Under the pieces are notes generated by a model. That model was not told the origin of the DNA. It saw only the letters and a program-made list of their open reading frames with translations, and did not search any database. From Chaetoderma sp. LZ-2023a (lineage: Eukaryota; Mollusca; Caudofoveata; Chaetodermatida; Chaetodermatidae), in the NCBI GenBank assembly GCA_034401795.1, contig CM067363.1, positions 26,086,688-26,150,687 on the forward strand: 64,000 bases of DNA, written 5' to 3'. Both the position numbers and the translations under genes were made by a program. Positions 46,036-56,840 of this stretch are shown here, one piece after another. Numbering within the stretch: the first letter of the stretch is position 1; every line of letters begins with the position of its first letter.

Positions 46036-46384
46036 CGATTGAATTCATCCATAGATCATGCACTCACTGCCCTTCATAATGTAGCCATATGTAGATGGTA
46101 CCGCGACGTTAATGTCTATACACGGCGGCCTGGGAGTCTCCATCCGCGCGAATGTACATGCACATATGTGAATGAAACCCGTTCATACAGTATTGCAAAT
46201 GATTACACTCACGCGCACACCCTGGCGCACGAATTCGCCGCCACCCACAACCGTATGCGAATGCCAAAGTGCAAGTTATATCAAGCTAAAGACATTGTAA
46301 TATGTTCCTATACCTTCAACCCACTCAATGGCATAACATGTAGCAACAATATATTGAACAACATATATATATACATACTCTACA

Positions 46385-46605
46385 CGGAGCCAGCAAATAC
46401 AAAGCCAGAAGAGAACGCATTGTATAAATCGGCTAAGCGTGCCAGGAGGTGACCTCAAGAAGCAGGACTCGATACACCCAAGTCCAGACTGGACCTGAGG
46501 AAGCTAAGGAGTTCGGCTGAGGACAAGACACAGTGGCAAATGCGAAGAAGGAATGATTGCAGCTGTAGGATGTTTTTACTACTTCAGCCACAGAATACAG
46601 TAATC
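46385..46605 (+). pseudogene. LINE-P extreme 3' tail
   Basis: GASKYKARRE..., then GGDLKKQDSIHPS-type and LRKLRSSAEDKTQWQ-type text in shifted frames, ending CAGAATACAGTAATC, the LINE-P 3' end. A (CA)n tract follows directly. A 5'-truncated insertion into Rep3 is the simplest reading. Confidence 0.75.
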
Positions 46606-46615
46606 AATACGCATA

Positions 46616-46651
<36 letters not shown>

Positions 46652-46660
46652 TATATATGA
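46606..46660. repeat. (CA)n microsatellite
   Basis: CACACACACGCGCGCACACA and onward; directly at the LINE-P 3' end. Confidence 0.95.
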
Positions 46661-47440
46661 AAGAAATGGTGATTTTTGCCATTGAAATAGGAAAAACTGG
46701 AATTATTTGCCTATGTAGCATAGAGCAACTACCCTTGTTTGTTTTACATCCCAGATTGCGTATGCTAATGTAAAATAAGTACGCATTTGCTACCCTCGAG
46801 AGTGTTAAAATAATAGGAAAAGCTGGGCATACATAAAAATAATATAACGTTAACAACATAACTGCCCTGGTGTATAGACCATCCACATAGAGAGATTACA
46901 ATGCATAAGGATCTGTGTACAGAATCCGCGCTAATACTCATTCAAATTGCATCGTGTAATAGACCAGTTTGTGATTGAATTGTGAATGCTGTGAGCATGC
47001 GTGCATGGTAATACACTTGCTATGCCCTGTGCCCCACTCTGCCTATTTAGTACATCATGTTCGAGGGACTGATTGCGTTCATATGGTATCATTGGAAAGA
47101 TGAACAATTCAGCCGTTCCCTTCTGCCTGATAACAAACTGGAACTTATGCTTTGTATCTCACTTTAAGCGCACGGCCTATCAAAATATATAAAAGAGCTA
47201 CTGCAGATCTCAAATTCAACCGACATTAAGTAATTATACCTATATTCTATATGCAGTTGTATGCAATCAGTTCATATAATTTCTCTGGTGCTTGGCATTG
47301 GAATCAAATAGATTAACGCGCTATCTTCGTGTATACATTTGCATAAAGTGCTATTGCAAAAATAACCGAATCATGCAACGGCGTATTGCAGTCTAGTCAT
47401 TGTTTTGCAATACTGCATTCTAATGATTAGTATGATCACA

Positions 47441-48039
47441 CGTACTTGACAGCAAGCAATGCTTCATCGGCTGTAATTGGCAGCAAACAATGCTTAAGCT
47501 TGATGATAAATAGTCAATTACCAATTAGTAATAAAAATCGTTTTATGCAAATGCTCATTGCTAATAAAGGATCAATGATACCGCCTACGAATATTTTGGA
47601 AGAAGGTAGTATGGCATTATGTTGAAAGAGTAATCATTATAAAGGCTATAGATAGGGTTGGCCTAGATTTTGGAAACCCTAATGCTAAATTATGTTACCA
47701 TCTTAGACAGCAGCAGTTTACAACAATAATATTTCCAAAATAAACATCAACTACAGGAAATGGAATGCAATTTATGAAATTCAAATTAAGAGGATGATTT
47801 GATCATACAATAGAGGGCATCACTTATCCAGTAGTACCCATGTGTAGCTTGCAGAAGGCAATGCGTAAATTTGATGATTTGTCTCAATACCCAGTCTCCT
47901 TTGACCATGGAATTGATCCAAATGGGTGCTACGGAGCCTCACTTATATTGAGAGAACGCACCCACGCCATCTAAAGCAAATTGCAAAACAGTGTGGTTGT
48001 TGTCTTAAGCATTATAATCAAGCCACTGGATGCTACTGT
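47441..48039. other. Unassigned sequence
   Basis: No gene or repeat that I can support. Confidence 0.4.
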
Positions 48040-48190
48040 GTTGGTTATACTTACCTGCATATGGCAACAGCAGCCGCCAGTTAAATTAGTTCCAACATAA
48101 TGTTTATTAAATAGTAAAGACATACAATTCGTACAACGTGTCGGATTATTAAGCGTGTATGGCAGATACAGTCTAGTCACCATCGCTATT
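48040..48190. mobile_element. HP1 fragment
   Basis: CTTACCTGCATATGGCAACA joins straight into CGCCAGTTAAATTAGTTCCA, then AATGTTTATTAAATAGTAAA and GTACAACGTGTCGGATTATT. Confidence 0.65.
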
Positions 48191-48194
48191 ATTG

Positions 48195-48545
48195 ATTGTC
48201 AATTAATCGCTTTAATGGTCAACATTTTCCAAAAACTGTTCATTTTAGAAGACTATTTTTATCAATTTCCCACCGGAATTTTGGCGGGCTTGCCTATCAC
48301 AAGAGTAACGTTAAAGAACATTTAAGATTTTGGTTAGCGAGTGCCCATTTGAAGGCCAAGAGAAGAGTGGTTTAGAACATTTAACACTGGAATGACTGGC
48401 TCGGTTACTGAGCCAATCATGCCAGTGGTAACTATTCAAAAATACACGCCTGCAAATAAACTTGCCTCAACACCGCTCCATAGCAGGTTTAGTTGGGTTG
48501 AACTAGAAGGTTTGAAGGGTTACGTTGACACAAGAGGGTTAAACC
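48195..48545. mobile_element. HP2 hairpin element
   Basis: The palindrome at 48388-48443 is clear: AACACTGGAATGACTGGCTC, GGTTACTGAGCC, AATCATGCCAGTGGTAAC. It is framed by CCATTTGAAGGCCAAGAGAA and CGCCTGCAAATAAACTTGCC and ends GTTGACACAAGAGGGTTAAA. A second, looser hairpin (CCACCGGAATTTTGGCGGGC) lies at 48270-48300. Confidence 0.65.
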
Positions 48546-48800
48546 CAGTTTCCCATGAAACATTCTAAAATATGCACTTCTCTGTTCTGTAGTGAGGTAG
48601 TAGCGGTGTACTAGTCTGGTATTCATACTAAATCTAATCGTCACACGTGGCGCTTTAGTCTCTTTATGTATAGCCTTGCCATATGCCTGGTCCACTGGTA
48701 TCCTAACATAGATCTTAGATGGGTCTATCCGAACGGAACATGCTCCTAGCTGACGGTTTTGGTAGATATATGGATGTTTCGTTGACAGCTTAGATATCGC
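48546..48800 (-). pseudogene. Decayed coding relic, paralogue of 12985-13920
   Basis: The minus strand reads STKHPYIYQNRQLGACSVRI, YVRIPVDQAYGKAIHKETKA, then RFSMNTRLVHRYYLTTEQRS. A hand alignment of 48649-48700 with 13071-13122 matches in about 36 of 52 bases without gaps. The frame runs on into the HP2 element downstream and the microsatellite upstream, so neither the start nor the end is real. The family link is as given for the paralogue. Confidence 0.5.
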
Positions 48801-49652
<852 letters not shown>

Positions 49653-49846
49653 ACAACAAGGGATAGCGCAGGGCTGTTCGGGTATATGTGCACAGATACA
49701 TTGTCATTTTAAACTGGACGTCTGCCTGTCTGGAGCCGTGGCATTTAGAAAACACGGATCGGATGTGTCATTGAGCATATCCAGGGATAATCTGTGTTCC
49801 AGATAACAATTCTCGGATTCTGGTTGGGTCCAATTCTGAATATATA

Positions 49847-49870
49847 CACCTGTGCAAAAGTTAAGCACCA
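49847..49870 (+). repeat. Tc1 terminal inverted repeat, left
   Basis: CACCTGTGCAAAAGTTAAGC and four more bases; one mismatch to the right copy at position 9. Confidence 0.95.
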
Positions 49871-50100
49871 CCCTATTTTTACGCACATGCGAGGGTATTT
49901 GCATGTGCTATGAAGAAAGCAATAGCATAAACATTTATGTACCCATCCATCTTAGTGCAAGAGGTAATAATGCAACTAGGGGAATGCTGATTATGATGGT
50001 GGGGAAACACTGTATGTTTTTGTTTGAACTTGAAAACGAGGCCTGAATATGGTTACGTTGACACAACTGACAACTATTGCCCTACAGTTGACACACGTGG

Positions 50101-51198
50101 CTAGATTGTCATTAATGGTGTCTGAAAACGAAGTTTAACATCTGTGCACGAGTTTGAGACTGTCATTATTAATACCGGGTATATCCACCTTGTGCCTGGA
50201 TGACGGCCTGGATACGAACGACGTCTCATGCTGGTCACCAACCGACTGATACGCCATTGTGGTATTCGTTGCCATTCAAGATGGAGTGCGTCTGTTAATT
50301 CCTGTAGGTTCTGCACAGGAGGATCCCTCCTTCTCACCATGTTTCCCAGAATGTCCCAGATATGCTCAATAGGGTTCATGTCAGGGCTCCTTGCTGGCCA
50401 TGGTAGGGTTTCGATGGCATTCTGGCGGAGGTATTCATGCACAGCTCTAGCACGATGTGGTCGGGCGTTGTCATCCATGAATATAGGGTGGGTTCCAGGT
50501 GCATGATTTACAAAATGCGGGACCACAACTCTATCCAGTATGGAATCTTGATATCTTTGTCCATTTAGTGTTCCAGGTACAGTGAACAGATCCAGCTTAC
50601 AATCAAATGAGATGCACCCCCATATCATAACGGAACCTCCACCAAATGGAACTTCTTCCATGATGTTACGTTGGTCGTACGCCGTGCGTCTGGACCTCCA
50701 TACACGAGTTCGACCATCTGTGGCATGAAGCAGGAACCGACTTTCATCGGACCAGTGTACCCGTCTCCAGGATCTCATGTTCCAGTGTCTTCTTTCGTTG
50801 CACCACCTCAGACGCTCCTCTTTGTGGTGTGCAGTGAGGAGAGGACGTCTGACAGGTCTCCTAGCGTTCATGCCAGCAGCATACAGTCTCCTTTTGACGG
50901 TAGACATTGACACTCTATTGCGCGTTTCCCATTGCTGGCCAAGCACTCTGCTGTTGGGGAATGGAGATCTCCTAACAAGGCGTACTAGGGCTCGATCATC
51001 ACGGGCAGTAGTCTTCTTCGGTCTTCCAGATCTAGGCCTGTCCTTCACCTCGTTAGTTTGCCCATGTTTTGCAATCAAACGACTGATTACAGTATGGTTA
51101 ATGTTCAGCTGTCTGCCAATCTCTCTGCATGACATACCAGTGGTATGCATGCCTATGATTTGCCATTTCACACGATCACTTAACCTTCGTCTTGCCAT
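50101..51198 (-). CDS. Tc1-like DD34E transposase, altered C-terminus
   Basis: It would bind the element ends and catalyse cut-and-paste transposition into TA. Residues 1-115 form the paired-type helix-turn-helix DNA-binding region (MARRRLSDRVKWQIIGMHTT; second helix set RVSMSTVKRRLYAAGM) with a GRPR-like linker RPRSGRPKKT (54-63). The catalytic triad is complete: D151 in VHWSDES, D243 in MDDNARPH, E278 in DMNPIEHI, with 34 residues between the last two. The GGGSVMIWGC block is at 186-195. The start at 51198 is the first Met before the conserved N-terminus. The last 38 residues are out of frame: the usual ending RIQAVIQAQGGYTRY lies in another frame, stopping at 50169-50171, so a small insertion near 50218-50222 has replaced the tail. 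Confidence 0.95.
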   Translation of the reverse strand: MARRRLSDRVKWQIIGMHTTGMSCREIGRQLNINHTVISRLIAKHGQTNEVKDRPRSGRPKKTTARDDRALVRLVRRSPFPNSRVLGQQWETRNRVSMSTVKRRLYAAGMNARRPVRRPLLTAHHKEERLRWCNERRHWNMRSWRRVHWSDESRFLLHATDGRTRVWRSRRTAYDQRNIMEEVPFGGGSVMIWGCISFDCKLDLFTVPGTLNGQRYQDSILDRVVVPHFVNHAPGTHPIFMDDNARPHRARAVHEYLRQNAIETLPWPARSPDMNPIEHIWDILGNMVRRRDPPVQNLQELTDALHLEWQRIPQWRISRLVTSMRRRSYPGRHPGTRWIYPVLIMTVSNSCTDVKLRFQTPLMTI

Positions 51199-51483
51199 AG
51201 CGGTTCACAATCAAGAGCTAATTCTCTCTGTACAAATAAACCACGGTCATGAACACAAAATTCCTAATCTTGTCGCCTAAATCTGTATGTAATGTTCTAC
51301 ACCTCAAACTGGACTTTTACATAACTGAACACGTGTGCTGTTTCCCGCCACGCACGGACATCAAGCGGCGTGAAGTCATGCATGCATATGCATTTCGTAC
51401 ATGGAATTATGTCAGCTAACGCGGGGACAAAAAGTATGGCAGCCTAGTTGTACCATCAAGTTTCTACGTTCTATTGTTTTTGC

Positions 51484-51507
51484 TGGTGCTTAACTTTTAC
51501 ACAGGTG
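51484..51507 (-). repeat. Tc1 terminal inverted repeat, right
   Basis: Reverse complement of the left repeat, with T in place of C at position 9. It is 286 bases from the transposase start. Confidence 0.95.
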
Positions 51508-51509
51508 TA

Positions 51510-51881
51510 TATATGGACATCTCGGGAACTACTGCTCCGATTTGAGTAACATTTATCATAAGATGTGTTGTGACGGGTCATTATGATTCCACACCGATGA
51601 TCATGATGCGAAGAACATATAGAATCTAGGAAATCCGGAAAATGAGACAACTGTTTACAATGTCAGAGAACAGGCGAGTGCCTGCAATCTCTGACTGATC
51701 TTTTTATTCATTTGACCATTGTTTTGTCTGAGACAATTTATTCCAAGAACTGACAAGGAACGAGAGAGACTTGTTTGACTATTTGTATGCAAAGAAGAAT
51801 TTTATGTTTCCGGATCAGCGACACTGCTGGATAATTGGTCTGAACTTGAAAAATTCTCGCAAGGAAAAATTCTAGAGACAT
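51510..51881. other. Unassigned sequence
   Basis: No gene or repeat that I can support. Confidence 0.4.
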
Positions 51882-52255
51882 GAATTCCTTTAAGAAAACT
51901 CGAAAATGTGGTCTATATATGTGTCTGAGACGACGCAGTTCTATATTAACAACCGTCTTCTTAGCCCCTCTTTGTGTCAACAGTACCTCCACGAGATTAA
52001 TGTGATACATTTACCAAGTAACCCTTTCATTTGTCAAGATGTTTAACGAAAAGTCATCCCGGGGAAATGAATTCATTTAAGAAAACTCTGAAATGGTGTC
52101 CATATATGTGTCTGAGACGACGCAGTTCTATATTAACAGCGGTCTTCTTAACCCCTCTCTGCGTCAACAGTACCTCAAAGAGCTCAAAATGATACTTTTA
52201 TCAATTAACCTTTTAATTGTCAAGATTTTTAACGAAAATTCAAATATTTGCTCAG
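51882..52255. repeat. Tandem duplication, two units of about 187 bp
   Basis: Unit 1 starts GAATTCCTTTAAGAAAACTC at 51882; unit 2 starts GAATTCATTTAAGAAAACTC at 52069. Both contain ATGTGTCTGAGACGACGCAG and GTCAACAGTACCTC. Unit 2 grades into the HP2 element. Confidence 0.85.
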
Positions 52256-52600
52256 TGAATGACCTTTTGGTGGCCAAGAGAACTGCCTTTTATAAATTTA
52301 CCACTGGAATTCAGGAACATATTTTTTAAACATTGTTCTTTTGACAGGCTTGGCGATTATAGGTGTACTCGTCTAGGAAATGTAAATGTCCGCTTACTCA
52401 GTGTCCATTTGCAGGACTAGAGAAAACTATATTTTTTACATTTATCACTGGAATGACTGGCTCGGTAACAGAGCCGGTGATTCCAGTGGTAAATTAAAAA
52501 AAATGTCTTCTCTTGACCTGCAAATAAACACACATCAGGACTACTGCAGAGGCGGTGGTACCACTATAGTGACACAGTGGCACGAGAGGGGTTAAATTCG
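52256..52600. mobile_element. HP2 hairpin element
   Basis: The best palindrome is at 52440-52492: TTTATCACTGGAATGACTGG, CTCGGTAACAGAG, CCGGTGATTCCAGTGGTAAA. It is framed by GTGTCCATTTGCAGGACTAG and GACCTGCAAATAAACACAC and ends near GGCACGAGAGGGGTTAAA. Confidence 0.7.
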
Positions 52601-52799
52601 ATGCTGTAATGAACTTGGCAATTGTTCATCTGTTTTTGTCATTGATCAATTGTCTGCTTTGTCGGAATTCACCTTGATGCATATATGCTCATCCGTTTCA
52701 ATACATATTGATACATACACAAGCGTTATCAGCCCGATTGGGAAAGATGGCCGCAGATGCGGACATGGGTGTAGGCGCTTTGATACGTGTAGTATGTGG

Positions 52800-52920
52800 G
52801 AAGAAGCTCACGCGTGTATGTGCATGCGTGTATGCGTGCGTGGGGACGCACACGCGTGTGCGTACGTACGCGTATGCGTGCGTGCACATGGGTGTGCGCT
52901 TGTGGGCAGGGCTGGCGAGC
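52800..52920. repeat. (GTGC/GTAC)n degenerate microsatellite
   Basis: CGTGTATGTGCATGCGTGTA and similar alternating sequence to about 52910. Confidence 0.8.
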
Positions 52921-53286
52921 GGGTGAACTGGTGTACCTGAGTGGCCTTGTGAGTGTGTTACAGTAATGTAATTCTACGGGTACACCTCATATAGTGATTT
53001 ATCAATGCTATTATTCAAGCGCCGGAATCCAATCTCCAGATTATTTGTCACACGTATTAAAGTAACAGATATTTTAATTTGCTTTATATAAATTCAAGCC
53101 AGTTATCTTACATTCTACTGTGAAAGTGTTTAGTATCAGTTCTCTTCCTATGTTGGGGGGTGAATCTGAGCAATGACCTTAACTTACTTTGCAATGTAAT
53201 TTATATTCCCCACGGTGCATACTTTGTCAAATTAGGCAGACAGGGCCCCAGTCACGATGATAAATACCTCTCACTGGAGAACCAAT

Positions 53287-53659
53287 GGACATTTACAGTT
53301 TTAGCTATGCCCCGCCCATCACCAGCTGAGCTCCACCCACACTTCGCCGTGTTAGGATTGATCGATCTCTAAATGCCGTGAGCATCAATTTCCTGAAAAC
53401 TATACAGGTAAGCTGTTGGAAATTTTGGAACTAATTTGCCTCGGTGCTATTTCTGCCTATGAGAGCAACAGCGCCCAGTCAAATTAGTTTCAAAATATTC
53501 AACGGCATGTTTCTTAAATAGCAAAAACATGCAATTCGTAAAGCGTGTCCGACAATTACGCGTTAAAGACGGACTATTTCGAACCATTCATGCCGTCAGC
53601 ATACACGTTGCTAAGTTGATTATGACGCCATATGCCGGATGGATAAACTGGAAAGGTGA
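53287..53659. mobile_element. HP1 hairpin MITE, full-length copy
   Basis: The ends are GGACATTTACAG and CTGGAAAGGTGA, flanked by AT (53285-53286, 53660-53661). It has all parts: CGCCCATCACCAGCTGAGCT arm, TATACAGGTAAGCTGTTGG, core, GTAAAGCGTGTCCGACAATT, and an arm with near-CRE TGACGCCA. Same orientation as 2862-3268. Confidence 0.85.
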
Positions 53660-54129
53660 ATGACTTTAGTAACCAGTAGTTTATGCTTCCAGATATGATC
53701 GTCGCAGAAATAATTATATGACTGACTACTTGAACATAGCCAGCAGAAGCCCTTTTGTAACCGGATATTACTCAGCCACTATAGCCTGCTTACAAACACG
53801 GAAACATGTTGCAGAACGACAACGCGGCGTATTGTCTATACACATGCATACTTTAATAATGGTAGATCATTGTTATTCCGTTGGAGTCATGTGGCTCCAT
53901 TTGTGCATGATATGTGTCCGCAGCATGCCATGTATTGTATCCAGCAGTATTAGGGTTAATATTATGCTAGCTCAGAACCACACCACCTGCTGTAGATACA
54001 TACCAGTTGTTTGAGTGATTTATTTACGACCTTACTAGCAATAAAGTGATACAGAGTGTTTCTGCTGATATCTGCTGTATGGGTTGGTGGTGTAGCACGT
54101 TAACATGTGTATTTTTGGGTGCAAATGCT

Positions 54130-55605
54130 CCACTTTCTTAACCATTGTCAGACCATGATTTGACCATGGCCACACATTGGGCAATGCTCATGTTTTGACC
54201 ATGGTTTGATCACGAAGAGGCCATGAACATCCATTAGTGTGTATGCAGGGTAAATGTCACCACAGTCAGACCATGGTCAGTCATGAACAATACCTTTATC
54301 ATGGCCATACTAAAAAACGGTCGGCGACAGAGCATGGTCATAACATGGTTTGACCATTGCCAAACATAAGATGGCCAGACCATGGCTTGATCATGGCCAG
54401 TCATTGTTTTAATGAGGGTATTTGACTATGGCCAGTCATGGCCTAACTGTGGTGGCATTTACTCAACACTGACCTGAAGTTTAGTAATCCACTATGGTCG
54501 ACCACGGTCTAACTGTGGTAGCATTTAACTTGCATGATTGTGTAGTGGTCAGCAACCCAGCCCTACATGTGTAACACAATTTGCATGTGCCACTCTGAGC
54601 AGCCTACATCATTGATTTATTTTGCTCTTAGCCAAAATGCCAGGACGCGATCAACCATTGCAAGCATTGTCATGCGCTACGGTAATTGTCATGAAGATAT
54701 AAAATATTGATCAACCTTTCTAGATATATATGACTATGAAAATGTGTGAATGGCTAACCCGCATAGGCATTGCTTGAAATACAGTTTCTACAAGAAGTCC
54801 ATGTGCATTATTACGGGTGTGTTTCTATTGTATGGCATTTACTATTCACATGTTATAATGAATGATGATTACATAATATATGTGCAATAGCATAATTAAG
54901 AATCTAATTGGAAAAAGACACACGTGTTTTAAGTGAAAGGGTTGCCTTGCCTCCATTATTAAATTAAACAAACGATGATCAAAACATGGTCGGCCATTGT
55001 CAAATAATTGTTCCTGAAAATGTTTAAAAACAATCATCTTAAAAACTTTAAAGTTTAAGAACTATTCTTCAGTTGTTCCTGAACATATTCCAGTCCAGGT
55101 TATCAGCATTTTAAGACGTTACACCCAATAAGTGTTCTTCTGTAATATATTTTTAGATATTGAGTGATATCTCTGACCACGATATCATTAGCAATGGGAA
55201 TAACATTGGAATTCTTCTGTAGCCATGGCCGACCATGATATATCATGGTCAATAAGGGACGTTGACAATTGCGAAAAATATGTGTGACATATATGGCCAT
55301 AAACTGATATCACTATCAATAGGAATAACATTGAAATTAGCCAGTAGCCATGATCGGCCACGATATATCATGGTCTGTGAGGTAGATATTCAGCTACACA
55401 CGAACTGACCATCAAATGGCCATGGTATAACGGTTGATAACAAAACAAACCTGAAATGCATGGCAAACGTGGTCACAAGTGTTTTTTCAAGGTCGTCTGA
55501 CCATGATGTACTGACAATGTTAGACTGGCAATTGGAGCCATGGACAGATGAAAAGAATCATGGTCGAGCGTGACATCATAGTCAAAAGCCAATTACGGTA
55601 CATAA
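54130..55605. mobile_element. CCATGG-rich 1.5-kb insertion, unclassified
   Basis: The sequence is dominated by GACCATGGT, CATGGCC, CATGGTC and their reverse complements, densest at 54145-54540 and 54970-55580, with a quieter AT-rich middle (54600-54960). DupB lacks it: GTGCAAATACATAACC at 15690 corresponds to DupC GTGCAAAT at 54119 plus ACATAACC at 55600. No terminal repeat or protein is obvious. Confidence 0.65.
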
Positions 55606-56347
55606 CCTAATCGGTGCAGATCAGGAATCTGGGGTGGATATTTTGGTCACATAAAATGGTGGTAGTTGTAGTGCATCGATAGCAATGGAGCAATGCATGT
55701 TTTACCCTGCACTAAATCATCAACTTCTGGGCCATTTCGCGTTAAATTTCAGATTTTTTACGGGGATGTATTTTGCAATCATGGTCAGGTCTGTAACCTA
55801 CACGTATTAATACATAGAACATGTCTGTGCATGTTATTCAGTAAACTGTGTATAGCAGTCCTTGATCGGCGTGCAGTTTATATGAGAAGGTGCATATTGT
55901 AATCAAGCCGCTCTCCTTGACTGTGTTCTAAGACATCCGCAAAACGCCTCACCACATTGACAATATCTCCTACTTTTGGAAAGATGTGGAAATTTAAGCT
56001 TGGTGGGACGTTTAATTTGACGATCAATGGACAATATCAAATCAGAAAAATCAGGTAATGTTCATATGCTCCCCCAAGTTGGCCGTGTTCGTTTCCAACA
56101 TTGCGTATACTATAGCTAGCTCCAGCTGATAGCATGCACAATTAAATTACCAATATCAACACACAGAGGATACGGGTTGAAAAGTCGAAATCAATAACGC
56201 AGATGGACATGAAGAAGTATCAGTCCGTGATGAAAGTCAGTGTCACAGGATGAGATGAACGAAGCGAAGGGAACAGACACCGCAGAGGTAATTAAGAACC
56301 CAATAAATCAATACAATTAAACATCCCTATAGCTGACACTTGGTATG

Positions 56348-56840
56348 CGCTAGAGATGGAATATGCCGCCGATATAAACTTTATGGACCAGGAAATGAAT
56401 ATCATTGATGAAAAGGAATGCATGTGTATAACTGTAACAGCTGGACAGACCCAACTGCAGCTCTACACACACATGACGGCTGTACAGAATCATGACCGAT
56501 ATGCAATACATTCACGGGTGCCAGTAATTGTCACCAGGCGCAGATGGTCCATGTTTGGCTATATTATAAGGATGTGAGAAGACACACGCGCAGAGAGAGA
56601 CTTGGAAGTCACCCTACTGGAAGTCAGTACATATAAAACAAGGAGAGGACGCCATTTCACGAATCTGATAAGCGTGTGTGAGATTGCATCAATAAGGCGG
56701 GGCACACTGCACCCAGGCCAAGATGGACGTGTTGAATCTAAAGATGTTGGCCGCAAACAAGGCACAATGGCCAAAAGTGAAGAAGGGCTGATTGCGGCTG
56801 TAATATGTTTCTACTACCAGGGCCGAGGAATAGAGTAATT
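56348..56840 (+). pseudogene. LINE-P 3' fragment in DupC, internally deleted
   Basis: CGCTAGAG reads MEYAADINFMDQEMNI, then the same internal deletion as DupA joins to the C-terminal part (CITVTAGQTQLQLYT; TRRGRHFTNL; DVGRKQGTMAKSEEGLIAAV), ending GGCCGAGGAATAGAGTAAT. The shared deletion supports a common DupA-DupC ancestor. Confidence 0.8.

Larger units (their letters stand above)
46050..47440. repeat. Rep3 dispersed repeat, copy e
   Basis: It aligns with 11500-12780 in order and is interrupted by a LINE-P tail and a (CA)n tract (46385-46660) that copy a does not have. The counterpart of the copy-a open frame 12207-12452 is at 46980-47180 and is broken. Confidence 0.7.
49847..51507. mobile_element. 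Tc1-type DNA transposon, complete
   Basis: It is 1661 bp, with 24-bp inverted repeats matching at 23 of 24 positions (49847-49870 and 51484-51507; CACCTGTG(C/T)AAAAGTTAAG) and TA on both sides (49845-49846, 51508-51509), the Tc1/mariner target duplication. It holds a single intronless transposase on the minus strand. It is the youngest-looking element in the window. Confidence 0.95.
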
